Shown: positions 10,932-25,380 of the stretch, one piece after another
How positions within the stretch are numbered: position 1 is the stretch's first letter
Layout: each line of letters opens with the position of its first letter
Assembly (NCBI RefSeq): GCF_041146795.1
Contig: NC_135170.1
Span: 388,826-452,825 of the forward strand
Length of the DNA stretch: 64,000 bases
Direction: 5' to 3'
From: Maylandia zebra
Lineage: Eukaryota > Chordata > Actinopteri > Cichliformes > Cichlidae
Notes under the pieces: generated by a model
Told to the model about the DNA's origin: nothing
What the model saw: only the letters and a program-made list of their open reading frames with translations
The model's database searches: none
Position numbers and translations under genes: made by a program

Positions 10932-12290
10932 CAGCACAGAAACAGCTTTAGTGAAGGTTACAAATGATCTTCTTATGGCCTCTGACAGTGGACTCATCTC
11001 TGTGCTTGTCCTGCTAGACCTCAGTGCAGCGTTCGATACTGTCGACCATAATATCCTATTAGAGCAATTAGAACATGCTGTAGGTATTACAGGTACTGTG
11101 CTGCAGTGGTTTGTATCATATCTATCTAATAGACTCCAGTTTGTGCATGTAAATGGAGAGTCCTCTTCACACACTGAGATTAATTATGGAGTTCCACAGG
11201 GTTCAGTGCTAGGACCAATTCTGTTTACATTATACATGCTTCCCTTAGGCAGCATCATTAGAAGACATAGCATACATTTACACTGCTATGCAGATGACAC
11301 CCAGCTCTATCTGTCCATGAAGCCAGATAACACACACCAATGAGTTAAACTGCAGGAATGTCTTAAAGACATAAAGACCTGGATGGCCGTTAACTTTCTG
11401 CTTCTTAATTCAGATAAAACTGAGGTTATTGTACTCGGCCCTGAAAATCTTAGAAATATGGTATCTAAGCAGATTCTTACTCTGGATGGCATTACCTTGG
11501 CCTCCAGTAACACTGTGAGGAACCTTGGAGTCATTTTTGACCAGGACATGTCCTTCAACGCACATATTAAACAAATATGTAAGACTGCTTTCTTCCATTT
11601 GTGCAACATCTCTAAAGTTAGAAATATCCTGTCTCAGAGTGACGCTGAAAAACTAGTTCATGCATTTATTACTTCCAGGCTGGACGACTGTAATTCATTA
11701 TTATCAGGAAGTCCTAAAAACTCGCTGAAAAGCCTTCAGCTGATCCAAAATGCTGCAGCAAGAGTCCTGACAGGGACTAGAAAGAGAGAGCAGATTTCTC
11801 CTGTTCTGGCTTCCTGTTAAATCCAGAATTCAAAATCCTGCTCCTCACATACAAGGTCTTAAATAATCAGGCCCATCTTATCTTAATGACCTTGTAGTAC
11901 CATATCACCCTATTAGAGCACTTCGCTCTCGCTCTGCAGGCCTACTTGGATTCCCATGATGCACTGGGTGTTTCTTCTTCACTCACTATGTATTAATAGA
12001 CCTCTCTGCATTGAATCATATCTGTTATTAACCTCTGTCTCTCTTCCATAGCATGTCTTTATCCTGTCTTCCTTCTCTCACCCCAACCAATCACAGCAGA
12101 TGGCCCCGCCCCTCCCTGAGCCTGGTTCTGCCGGAGGTTTCTTCCTGTTAAAAGGGAGTTTTTCCTTCCCACTGTCGCCAAAGTGCTGCTCATAGGGGGT
12201 CATATGATTGTTGGGTTTTTTGCTGTATTATTGTCTTCATGTTATTGTGATTTGTCGCTGTTTAAATAAAAGTCCACTGAATTAAATTCA
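10932..12290 (+). mobile_element. L2-type LINE, reverse transcriptase and 3' end
   Basis: Continuation of the L2 copy interrupted at 7996. The plus strand encodes reverse-transcriptase blocks in order: [11 protein letters not shown] (first catalytic Asp), [20 protein letters not shown] (catalytic YADD), LNSDKTE, and a C-terminal SRLDDCNSL...QNAAARVL region. A stop at 11341 and frame changes after 11818 break it. The 3' UTR contains GGGTCATATGATTGTTGGGTT and ends in an AATTAAATTCA-like tail near 12290, just downstream of lin7b's poly(A) site. Confidence 0.9.
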
Positions 12291-12381
12291 ATCTCATATG
12301 CATCTAATTTTAAACATTTGAGATGTATTTTATGTTCTGTGAATAAAATCTAAGAGTTTATTAGATGCGCAAATTATCTCT

Positions 12382-12387
12382 TTTATT
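12382..12387 (-). terminator. lin7b polyadenylation signal
   Basis: AATAAA on the minus strand (TTTATT on plus), 66 bases beyond the lin7b stop codon at 12453. It implies a short 3' UTR ending just before the L2 insertion. Confidence 0.6.
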
Positions 12388-12452
12388 TACACTGGTGGTG
12401 TATTGTGTAAACACAGAAAAACTGCCCACTGTCCTTGACAATGGTCAGCTGA

Positions 12453-15400
12453 CTAGTTGCCACACTCAGGATAACAGCAGTGTGTATCCAAACATATGAT
12501 TATATGTATGGGTGCACACCACATACAAACATGCTGACTGCAGACTAACGAGTAGCTGGTGTGCTGCTGTCGTCTCCGGGCGCTCCTTATCTTCTCAAAG
12601 CGAGCCTCCATTTCCTCCAGCACCTTCGGGGTGTAGCGGACCACCAACTTGACTGATCCCTGTGCAGCCTTCAGCAGCTCAACAGCCTTTTCATGGTGCT
12701 CACCTTCAACACTCTGCATGAAGACCAACACAAAGCAAAAGTCTGACATGCTACAAGAAGCCGTTTCTTCCGACTACGTTTACTCTTTACCCATAAAGTG
12801 AACGTCTGATGACCTCCCCTCTACCCTTAAGTGGTTTGACAGCGACTGGAATAGGTTGTGGGTTTTTCCGAGGGTTGCCCTGGTAAGCTGTACACACAGA
12901 GATCACCCTCATTAACTTCTGATGCACACCCACTCATTTTGTTCTGGAAGGGGACAGAAGCTGCTCCGTTCAGAAGAGAGAAACAAGAATGACTTCTTAT
13001 CAACACTTTCCAGGAGTGAAAGGACAGTGCTAACCTGTTTCAGCTATGACGATGCACTGACATGCACTTCTACAGTATTCCTTCATTTTAGAGAGATGGA
13101 TACACTCTCATGTTTTCACATCTCTTGTCACGTATGGCTAGAGTACCTCTCCAACCTCCCAGTGATGTGGGCAGGCAGCCAGTTCTACCTCTCAGGGTGC
13201 CAGTAACCTGTTCTTATGGTTACATCTGAGTCATATTAAAGTGACTGATGGAGGATCTTTAACACCTTCACTATCAATGTTGGATAAGGTGAGTGAACGA
13301 GATAGAGATTATAGGTTAAGAGCAGTCTTTTAAGTTGCTCCACTGCATTTAGGAATAATTTAAAGCTGTTGCACAGATCCTCTACATCAGGGGTGCTCAA
13401 TACGTCGATCGCGATCGACCAGTCGATCGCAAAGGTAATATTGGTAGATCGCATGGCATTAAAAAAAATAGATGCCAGCCTATCATCCATCCCGTCACTT
13501 GATTGATACAGGGAAGCCAGTCAGATGACAGCAGATTTTTTCTGACGCTTAGGTCGCTGCGCATGCGCAAACAGCGGCGCGAAGCGTAGTAAAACTGACA
13601 AGCTAGTCAGCGAGTTAACTCCAATTTTTAGCTCTCGGTTTTTTCTCTTAAACCTGGCCGTCAGCAGCTACTGTCCGGACTATGCATCCCTGGCTGATTC
13701 AATTCAGTGCAAGTCATCAGAGTAAACTCAGGTAATGACAAAAAATTTACATAGTTAATTGTGTTGTGAAATATTGGATATTGCGGTTATGCATGTATAT
13801 ACATTGTAGATATAAAGAATCCTCAATATATTTATAAATAAGTATATGTTTTGGATTTTTGTAGTGGGTAGATCATTTTGACTTGGTCATTTTATAAGTA
13901 GCTCACATGCGGAAAAAGTGTGAGCACCCCTGCTCTACATCTTTCTCAGCATGTCAGCATAACAAACACTGCACCATCCACACCTTTAGGAACTCAGGGT
14001 GAACCTCATCCACCCCAGAGGCCCAGCCACCACGGAGGTGTTTAACCACCTCAGTGATGGACGAGTCGTCTCTCCTGTCCCCAGCCTTTGCTTCTACAGG
14101 AGACGCATCAGTGGGCTTAAGGAGGTCCTCAGAGTATTGAGTCTGTCGTCCCATTGTCCCAGTGGGAACAACAGTGAGATCTGGAGGGACCTGACAGGAG
14201 GAATGGCCCCCGAACCCCACCCAACACACTTTGCACCTGACCCCTGCAACACCTTATCCAGGCCAACAGGTAGGCTAAACGAATCAATTAGTATCAAACA
14301 GTATCAATTATTTATATCAATTATAATATACTGATGCTGTATATTTATGTAGATGTTCTACTGAACATACATAAAGTACAAAATGAACTAGAAATGATAA
14401 TAAATGTGACTGTTGATGCGCCTGACCTAAAAACAAAGTGTAAATGTGCCGTATATGAAGAAATGTTCTTGTGTTATTTTTGGATTTACAAATTCTACAG
14501 ACAATGGTTTTAAATGGGGTCTTGAAACTGGATAAATACTTGTAGTTAACACTTTTAAAATAATTCCAGGATTCAGTGACTGCTTCTGGTCTTCACGCTG
14601 TGTGCACCTCTCCTCAGCAGGTTGTAAGTGGGCTTCTGTGATCCTCTTACCACACCATTGACAGAAAGTAGCTGGTCTCCTCTCTTCAGCCCACCTTGGC
14701 GGTCAGCCACTCCTCCAGGGATGACTCTTGAGATATAGATGGGAGAGTTTTGCTCTTTTCCACCCATGATGTTAAAGCCCAGTCCCTCTTCTGTCTTGGG
14801 CAGTTCTACCACCCTTGGGTGGGCGTGCCCCTCACTGGCTGCAAAGGCTGCCACTGTGGCCTAATCAGAGAGGAAACCACATGATGAGCAAAACAACAAG
14901 TTCTATTTCACATCACATCTCCAGTTACCTCTATTTGTTACACAAAACAGAGGATCTGACAGTACACAGGTGGGAGGACAAACATATGCTGCATTCAAAG
15001 GATGCAATACAAAACAAGCTATTTTCCCACAGTGGTAGTGTTAAATGTGGGCCTGTTTATAGACAATCTGAGTAACTCATAAAGTCCACAGCATGTCTTT
15101 ATCCTGTCTTCCTTCTCTCACCCCAACCAATCACAGCAGATGGCCCCGCCCCTCCCTGAGCCTGGTTCTGCTGGAGGTTTCTTCCTGTTAAAAGGGAGTT
15201 TTTCCTTCCCACTGTCACCAAAGTGCTTGCTCATAGGGGGTCATATGATTGTTGGGTTTTTCTCTGTATCTATAGGGTCGACCTTACAGTATAAAGCACC
15301 TTGAGGCAACTATTTTTGTGATTTGGCTCTATAGACATAAAACCGAATAGAACTGAATTATATACATAATTTTAATAAAAATGCATAAATAGTAGGGCTG

Positions 15401-18400
15401 CACGATTAATCGTTAGAAAATCGCGATCTCAATTCATACTTATGTGCGATCTCATTTCCAAATGACAACGATTTACAAAAAAAAAAGAAGACGACGACGA
15501 TTGTACCGCATTTTGATCCGGGACGTAATCTGCACGGAAACAAGCGCTCACTCTTCCTGCTCAACAAATGACAAGGACGGAGCCTTATACCACGTGATAC
15601 AGAAGCTGGCTGCTAAAATTGACTGTGTGCACGTTAGCATGTGCTACTTCCGGTGCAGAAACTCCTGTGGGGAGCTTTGTTTCCGGTGTCCTATTCACGC
15701 CTTGTTTACGGTCCAAAACAAGTTAAGCAAATGAATGAATCAAGCAGCGATTTACATTTCTATAGATGTCTCGGGCATTTACCCAATATATCTGTAAATG
15801 ATGTTTGTGTAAAGTTGGTCAGAAGGTTCCTTTGTGAGTGCGCATGCGCCATTAGCGTGCTGCCTGCTGTAACCCCTAATTTCCCTCGGGATGAATAAAG
15901 TATTCTGATTCTGATTCTGATTCTGATGTTCATCGACTTGTCGATATTTTTCCCCCGCGCCTCAGAGCAAAAGAGAAAATGGATTCAAATGTTATATTTC
16001 TCAGCTGTCCCTCGTTTATCGCGGGTGTTATGTTCTAAAAATAACCAGCGAGAGGTGAAATCAAGGAGCCAATTTTATTTTTTGACAGTGCAAAACGTTT
16101 CGTGGACATCGTGGACATACAGTACTACACTTCAGAGTCACACTGCCAGCGATCGATGCAGCGATTCTGTACTGTACAGGAGAGACGTCACGGAGATCGT
16201 CTGCAGCGATCAGGACACAATGTGACGTAAAAAAACGTGCAAACTTGCACTAAAAAAATCTGTGAAACAGCGAGGTGAAAGGTGAACGTTATAGCGAGGG
16301 ACCGCTGTAATTTTGAAGGTAAGTCACAACATACCCTTCATAAATAATAATGTATAGAAACCGTTACCAGCAATCATTCGTTTTTTGTGTGGCTTTTTTC
16401 ACGGTTTGTTAACATGCTGTGTAGGTGTGTACTTGACTAGCTGATCTCGACATAACGGGAAACATCTGGTTTGACTATTGTTCACCTGTAGTTTGAATGC
16501 TGAACATTTGCCTGTTTAAATCATAAGACCCGTCACTATACAAAGATGTGATTCTGAATGTGGACGATGTGTCGTCTGCTGCAGTGATGCAGTTCTGCTT
16601 GTGTTGAGCGATGTAAACAACTGATCGATCTAAACGCTTTAAACGTCAAAATTGATCATTAGATTTTTTATGACACAACAGCGGTGAGTGTTCCCACCTT
16701 CTGCTCTTTGTAACTTAACGCCATCTTTCCGTTTTCGAGTTTTGGACATGATTTTGGAGGATATCTTCACAGTAGCGATTGACCGCAAAGTAAAGCTACC
16801 GGAAATGTACAACCCCACATCCGGTCTCAAACCAGGAAGTTAGCATTTTCTCATGCACAGGGTCAATTAGCAGGGAAAAAACAACGGAGAGCACGTCAGG
16901 GATGACGAGAAAGTGACTGGAGAAAATCCGTCCCGGTCAACCACCCAAACATCAATAACGGAACCTTATACAGCGCTTCCCTATACCCGTCGAACTCCTG
17001 CAGGCACAAAGACATTACGGAGGCTATCACTTATCACCTGACCAAAGATATGGCTCCATCAACACTGTGCAAAACGAGGGATTTAGGAAAATGATCAACA
17101 CCCTAGACAAACGCTACACAGTGCCAACTATTTTTCTATTGTTGCACTACCTGCTCTATACACGCATCGTCGAGCAACGGTGGAGACGGAATTTCAAGCA
17201 GTACATTTTCGGCAACGACAAAATGTGAGACATTTGTTGTTTTTATGTTTATTTATTGTTTTTATGTTCAGTCTCAACTGTTACGAAGTTGATGTGCAGT
17301 TAATAAGTGCAATAAATATTTATATTGGAAAAGAAAATCGTGAGAAAATCGTGATCTCAATTCTAAGCCAAAAAATTGTGATTCTCATTTTATGCTAAAT
17401 CGTGCAGCCCTAATAAATAGATCAAATATACTAAAATAAATAATGAAAAACAAACAGCACAAAAAGGAGCCTATCCGGTTGTTCAGTCTGACGTCACTAG
17501 CCGTGTCTGGGCCTAAACTCCGCTGCAGGTCCATATATCAAACGATCACTGTGGCATTACTGAGAGTTGAAAAACTGTCTAAAGTCTTTCATCTTTAATA
17601 AAATGATCAGCGTTCTGCTCTACCAGGTGTAACTATTGAGTTTAACATCCAGGCACCCATGAAAACGGAATTTATGACATTTAACAGAGTTAGAAGTTAG
17701 CAGGGAGTTAGCTCGCTAGCTTCTATCTAAATACAATATAGCATGTCCTGACTGCAGGGTTTTGGAAATAAATTAAAACGTACAGCTCTGTTATCACTTC
17801 CAACATAAATGAAGACAGGAAACTAAACAGCAGTGACGTTTGTAGGGTTACTGAAGTTGGGCTAGCTGGTATATAATGATGTGCTACGTGACTGCTAGCG
17901 ACACAGCTATGTTAGCATAATATAAACAAGCTAACTTTTTTTCCACTCGATAAAAGTTAACGTGAGTGTTCTCGGTGGTCAGGAACAAATGTAATCGCGT
18001 GGCAGGATGCTGTAAAAGGACCAAACTTCAGCCAGGAGAACAACTGAGATAATCCATCCACAATACGAGGTTAGTCATTCATATACTGCTGCATGGGCTG
18101 GGCTGTAGTTACATCGTAAGGTTTTAAAAACTGAGCTTAAATAAATGATTAGCGGTAATAAAAGCCGAGGGAGGTCAACAGTGATCACTGACTGTTTTAG
18201 GAGCTTTTTGAGATCAAATAGAAGAAAATACAAAACATTAAACATGTTAACAACACAAAAGCCATATTAAACGCAGACTACTTTAGACCCGGAAGTAGGA
18301 TTCGTCACGTCATCACTTAACAATCGGATAGAGAGCATGTGTGGTAGAAATGCAAATATGTTTCTAACAATAGTAAATTCTGATTGCAAAAGCTGCCAGA

Positions 18401-21400
18401 AAAGAGGAAAGGAAAGGGAAACAAAGGAAGAAAAAACCCAGACAGAGAGAGTAAGGACACAAAACATGAAGTTGCTCAGCATTTCAAACTGCTGAAAGTA
18501 GACGTCAGGAAGAGCACACTGTGGAGCCGGCTAACCAGCCGAGCATTCGTCCTCACATGGCACCGTGACAGGCTTTTAGAGGTCAAAGGCTTAAGGAGAC
18601 AAAGATATCCGTCAGAGGCAAACTCTGGAAGGATGTCAGGTGGTATTCTTCAGTGCAAATTCATGTATTAAACGCTGCATTCATCTGTAGCATTTCAAGA
18701 TTCCCTTCAACTATGCATCCTACTGTTTCAGTGGGAGATGCACGATCACTACATCTTCACTTGTTTTGAGCAAAAACAAATTCCACACTCTGCCACTCTG
18801 GTGCAAACCTTTCATTTATGGGGTGGCTGTGGCTCAGGCGGTGGAGCAGATCAGCCACTGACTGGAAGGTTGCTGGTTCGATCCCTGGCTTCCCCTAGTC
18901 TACATGCCAAATATCCTTGGGCAAGATACTAACCCCAAGTTGCTCACCAATGCATCCATCGGAGTGTGGATGTAGATTAGTTTGCACTTAAGTATAGAAG
19001 GAAGTGCTTGTGTGACTGGGTGAATGAGGCCTGTTGTATAGCTGTGAGTAGAAAAGCGCTGTATAAGAATCAGTCCATTTATGACAGAGGTCACCATATT
19101 CCAGCACTGCAGGAGTGCTGCACTGTTAATCCCATTTAACTGTACTACTTTTGTTAAAACATATTTATCAGTTTAACAAATGCATACTGCACTGTTCTCA
19201 GTATCTCAGTGTCTGCTCAGTACAGTTAAATATTCCAATGTGTAGTCAGATTTTTCCCACTTTGACTAAAGATGCCACTACAGTGTGTGTAGTGGCATTA
19301 GCAGAGCGTCGTAGTCTAAGAACTACAACACTGCTGTGGTTTGCAATCACAAACAGCCCAAATCTCTAACATAAAGCTGCTTTGTCATTTGTAATACCTT
19401 GGCTGTTGCCTGTGCTCGCACCTCTGGTCCTCCAACAATGTCTAGAGTGTCATAGAGCTGCTCATAAACCTAAGGACAACAAAGCAGAACAAAGGTGGCT
19501 CAGACTGGAGTGTAATGGGGATGTAGCATCACACAGTGCAGTAGATACACAGACAATGGATAACACTGCAAACATCCATGATAAATTCTATTATTAGCTA
19601 AATATAAGAAACTGCACCATGTGCTTTCAGTCAGTCTTTGATAACAGCTTCAAGGCTCACACTTATTTACTTTCTGTTATCTTCTTTACTATTTAGTTAT
19701 TCATTAAGTCATTAGTTGTTACAGTCATTAGTTATCTAACTTAACTTTTTAAATGCAAGTGTTGCCAAGAACGCCAGCGTGGTGGCTGGTTGCTCGTTCA
19801 GCATCAGATTTTAGTAAATGGCCTCAAACTTAAAGTGTAGTTTTCACTGATTGGAGGCTAAATATGTGGCTGCAGCTCAGGAGGCAGAGCAGCTCATGTA
19901 CTAATCTCTACTGAAGGCTGTACGGCCAGTGTGCTGAGGCCCAGGTCAGAGTCCAATCCACGGTCTTTACTGCGTATCGTCCATCTCCACTGCGCCACCA
20001 TTCAATAAAGACAAAAATGTCCAAAAAGAAAGGAAGAAAGTGCACATGTTCTCACATGGGTCATTTAAAAAAGTCTGAGATGATTAAATGAAAAGAGTTG
20101 CTTTTAAACAGACTGCGAGGACGTGACAATGCTCACTTTATGCACCGGACATTAGGAAAACGATTATTAAACATTCTTTTAAAAGGGCCGTGGCACTTTA
20201 CCTCTCTGATGGCAGCGCAGAATTTGCTCTGTAGGACTCTCTGCAGGGCCTGCAGTTTGGGAGGAGGCAGCTCACCAGTCCGCTGCAGCCGGTCCAGCAG
20301 CTCGATCACCCTGCATACATCTAACCCACAACACACACAAGCCAGGATTAACAACACAGCAACACAACACTGTCTGTGGACACTACAGACCCTCCCACAG
20401 TCACAGGATGCATTTCCATGAGGTGAGTGGGAACATTTCTCCAAGTGGTGAAGACGGCCGCATGAAGGCATCTACTGCCTTTCTATCCATCCCCAAAGGT
20501 TCTCAGTTGGATTTGGATCAGGGGAACACACAGGATGGTCCAACAGGGTGATGTTATTGTCCTAGAAGAAGTCTCTTGTCCTGCAGCATTGTGTACTGTA
20601 GCATTGTCCTGTTGATAAACCCAGTGGTTACCACACAGACGAGGGCCCTCAGTCATGAGGGACGCTCTCTGCAACATCTGGACACAGCCAGCAGCTGTTT
20701 GACGCCCCTGCACCTCCTGAAGCTCCACTGAAGGAAAAAGCACCCCAGGCCATGATGGCGGGAGACTACCTGACAGAAAAGGACAATGAATCCACATTCG
20801 GCCTTTTAAGTACACAAACTAGTGTACGGGGAAAAGAATTACAAATCACTACACTTTCTTTTGAGCGCTCCAGTAGCTACATGCTGCTGCTGCTCTGAGT
20901 TTTACTGCTCTTTGTGGACTTACACGACCGAACTGAACAAGACGTACGCAGATGTTTGACAGTACACTGCTCATGCTGTTTTTATACTAGATGATATAAA
21001 GTTAGCATGAAGGTGGAATGAATCTCACCATCATCAGCTTAACTAATCCCTGCTACACTTGATGTAACCTAACTCTGACCATAAGCACCACAGGTACTGT
21101 GCACCCGTCACACGCTGTTCTTTAGTGTAGAGCCATCACAGTACAGCAAGCTAACCTGTTCATCCTGCAAGCAACACTTAAATAACAGCCTATTTTGCTT
21201 CTCAGCAGATTTCTCCATATGAACAGACACATCACATGTATAAACCTAATTTAAAAACACAAGGACTCACATGTAAGCTTTACATTTCCCATTTATCAAA
21301 TACCAATTCAATTTTATTTATGCAGTACCAAATCACAACAGCAGGGGACGGGGCCTGATTATTTAAGACCTTGTATGTGAGGAGCAGGATTTTGAATTCT

Positions 21401-24400
21401 GGATTTAACAGGAAGCCAAAACAGGAGAAATCTGCTCTCTCTTTCTAGTCCCTGTCAGGACTCTTGCTGCAGCATTTTGGATTAGCTGAAGGCTTTTCAG
21501 GGAGTTTTTTGGACTTCCTGATAATAATGAATTACAGTCGTCCAGCCTGGAAGTAATAAATGCATGAACTAGTTTTTCAGCGTCACTCTGAGATTACTTA
21601 TTTACTTATTACTTTTTAAAAACATGATACCTAATCTGAATACGTAATAAAGCGACAGACCTTTCAGCCCAACTCTATTTTTCTGCATAATCATCATATC
21701 AAATTGAATCAAATGGAAAAGTCTCTTTTTAAAAATTGTTTTATTAGTTTTAATCTTTTAACTTCATGCACATTGCATCAAGCAAAAATTTAATTATATG
21801 TTACAGTCTTTCACATGAAGAAATTTACCATTTAAACTAGAGCTGGGCGATATGAGATTTTTTCATATCACGATATGTTTTTTTCATTTCAGGCGATAAC
21901 GATATCTATCACGATATAAGCCAAATAACTATATTTGTAAGATTTAAATGTGCCGTTGCTCACAAGTAAAATGTGAAATAATCAGCAGCTTGTTTTTATT
22001 TAAATATTTATTTCCCATAATAAGTTCAACAGGGTAGATGTACTTAAGGAACATGAGACTTTTTCAGATAAATAAAGGCAAATATTGCAAACTACACAAA
22101 AGGCAGCCGCTAAAGCGTTTAAGTTTCAAAATAGAACAAACGAAACAGACTAAACTGTCAATTCCACTTAGAAACAAAATATTAATTCTAAAAATAAATC
22201 TTAGTTTGTTTTACAGAAGAACAGACAAAACTGACTAACTTTTGTCAATATCAAATAAACTGAGAACTAAAAGGAAATTCTCAATCTCTCCTTGTTGTAT
22301 AGCTGAGCTTTTCAAACAGTTTTAACAGTTACTTTAGTCTGACAAAAGCCGAATGACGAATTAGCGCTTCCAGTCAGAGACTGAGGCTACGTCCACATGT
22401 ACACGGGTATTTTTGAAAACGGAGATTTTCCGTTTTCGTTTTAAAAAATAATCCCGTCCACACATAAAGGCAGAAATGAAGGAAAACGCTGCTATGAACA
22501 TGCCAAAGCAGCAGGTGGCGCTAGATTCCTAACCGTGCAGAAATGTTGGCCAATCAGAAGTCTAGAAGCCTCGGTGGGAAAAAGTAAACAAAGCTGGGGC
22601 ATAGAAGCAGAACAGTCGTATGTGTGGAGGGACAGTAACTGTGTGTATATGTAAGCATTTAAACACTGCAGAGAGTAGAATTAACAGTATTGTAGAAATT
22701 CATTTCACCGAAACAATAACGTGGCGCACAGTGTGACGCATGCACCAGTTTATTGTATTTCCAGACTTGCTTTCGGCACAATTTACAGTGCACGCTACTC
22801 TGTTTTTTGTCAGACTTGAAATAGCCGAAATACCTTCACACTACGGAACTTCTATGGCTCTTCCGTTCGACAATCTCTCCGGCGTTGCAACCATCATCTG
22901 TTTTCTCTTCGGTCACGCTCGGTTGATTTTTCTAGTCGGCACACTCATTTCCTCCATTACCCGCTGGCTGCTTCCCAAACAAACACACGTGCGGCTTGGC
23001 ACTTGTGCTGTACGTAACAAGTCACGCGACGTGACGCTGCGGCTGTGATTGGTTCGGCTCTGTGCTACTTAATTTGGATTGGCTGACCTTTTTTTTTTTT
23101 TTTTTTTTTTAAGAGGACAAGAGCGGCGAGGTCTATCGCGATAGTTTAATTTCTCTATCGAGTAAAAGTTATATCGCGATACATATTGTTATCGTTCTAT
23201 CGCCCAGCTCTAATTTAAACCTATGTTCTGCATATTCCAGCATATGAAATAAAATAATGTTTTGTGTTTACACTCTTTCAAATAGATGCAAGTAAAACTC
23301 AGCAAATAAATGAATAAAATCAAAGATTCAGCAGCTCTTAAATCTATTGTCACCTGTTTAGCAGGAGTGGGGCGGATCCCTTAGTAATCTTTTACTTTAC
23401 TCGTCACTTGAAAAAAGTAATCGGATTACAGTAACGTGTCACTGCCCATCTCTGCTCAGCATAACATGGAAGCGCCTGTCAGGCAACATAGTGGCTAAGA
23501 TGAACAGACAGAAGGCTCAATACATGAGCAGGCCACAGAGAGGAATCGGCAGGAATACCAGAGGCGCAACGCATCAACCAATGGTAGACGGAGCAGTTTC
23601 CAGAGCCCTGGGAGCTTGAGGGTCCTGCACAGCATCTCTGTTGTTCCTAGGACTGCGCTCTTCTGGACAGAGATCCAGAACCTCTCTGCACTGAATCACA
23701 CTTGTTATTAATCTCTGTCTCTCTTCCACAGCATGTCTTTATCCCGTCTTCCTTCTCTCACCCCAACCGGTCACGGCAGATGGCGCCTCTCCCTGAGTCT
23801 GGTTCTGCCAGAGGTTTCTTCCTGTTTCCTTCCTGTTGAAAGGGAGTTTAAAGGGGTGAGATTTCATCACCCCCACCCGAGATTGGGTACTTCGCCCCAA
23901 GTGTGATGGAAGAAGGATTGTTGAGTGCACTGATCCTGAAAAATAGGATCATGGTAAAGCTTGAAACCTGGATCTTCTGTAGATGGTTAATCAAGACTAC
24001 ATGAAGTACCCTCAGAAGATCTACTAGACGATGTGAACAGGGTCCAGTAACCATCACAGTGACATATATCAAAGACAGGGTCTCCAGTATAAAGTATTGG
24101 ACAGCACCAGAACCTGACATGGATCACGCCTGCTGTCTGAAGAAGCTGACTGCACTCCATGAGCGTCTGGCAGCACAGATGAACCAGAGAGAAATCCGGA
24201 ATGGCTAACCAAAGGCCAGACAGTCCTGATCCTCAAGGACCCCCAGGAGGGACCGGTCCCCTCCAACTACCGACCAATAACCTGCCTCAGCACCACGTGG
24301 AAGCTCCTGTCAGGCGTCATAGTGGCTAAGATGAACAGCAGCTACTGGTAGATCGAGCAGTTAGCTGAGACTACAAGACCAGTCTGACCAACCTGTGCAC

Positions 24401-25285
24401 TGCCTGGATTGATTACAAAGAGACCTATGACTCGATGCCCCACACCTGGATCCTGGAATGCCTAGAAGAGCCTTCATCAGGAACTCAATGGGGATGTGAC
24501 AGACAGCACAGAGGCACTAATCATGGCAGCACAAGAACAAGCTCTGAGCACAAGATCCATAGAGGCTGGGGTCTATCACACCAGGCAAGACCCCAGGTGC
24601 AGTCTGTGTAAAGATGCCCCAGAGACAATCCAGCACATAACAGCAGGGTGCAAGATGCTAGCAGGCAAGGCATACATGGAACGCCATAACCAAGTGGCCG
24701 GCATAGTGTACAGGAACATCTGTGCCGAGTATAACCTGGAAGTCCCGAGGTCAAAATGGGAGACGCCCCCAAGGGTGGTGGAGAATGACCGAGCTAAGAT
24801 CCTGTGGGACTTCCAGATACAGACGGACAAAATGGTGGTGGCTAACCAACCGGACATAGTGGTGGTAGACAAACAGAAGCAGACGGCCGTAGTGATCGAT
24901 GTAGCGGTGCCGAATGACAGCAATATCAGGAAGAAGGAACACGAGAAGCTGGAGAAATACCAAGGGCTCAGAGAAGAGCTCGAGAGGATGTGGAGGGTGA
25001 AGGTAACGGTGGTCCCCGTGGTAATCGGAGCACTAGGTGCGGTGACTCCCAAGCTAGGCGAGTGGCTCCAGCAGATCCCGGGAATAACATCGGAGATCTC
25101 TGTCCAGAAGAGCGCAGTCCTGGGAACAGCTAAGATACTGCGCAGGACCCTCAAGCTCCCAGGCCTCTGGTAGAGGACCCGAGCTTGAAGGATAAACCGC
25201 CCACAGGGGCGAGAGGGGGATTAAAGAAAAAAAAATTGCTGGAGCCACTCACCTAGTGCTCCGATGAGGGGTTTATGTATATGTA

Positions 25286-25380
<95 letters not shown>

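Larger units (their letters stand above)
15393..17412. mobile_element. hAT element in lin7b intron 3
   Basis: 2020 bp with ends TAGGGCTGCACGATTAATCG / ...TAAATCGTGCAGCCCTA. The 8-bp duplication ATAAATAG is at 15385-15392 and 17413-17420. No transposase frame. It carries nested repeats: a LINE/SINE tail with (GATTCT)n at 15880-15925 and a mariner-type MITE at about 16003-16311. Confidence 0.93.

Noticed and set aside
24576-25154. 192-codon minus-strand open frame
   Set aside because: Shadow of the R4 endonuclease frame on plus, whose domain motifs are clear; the minus frame has none.
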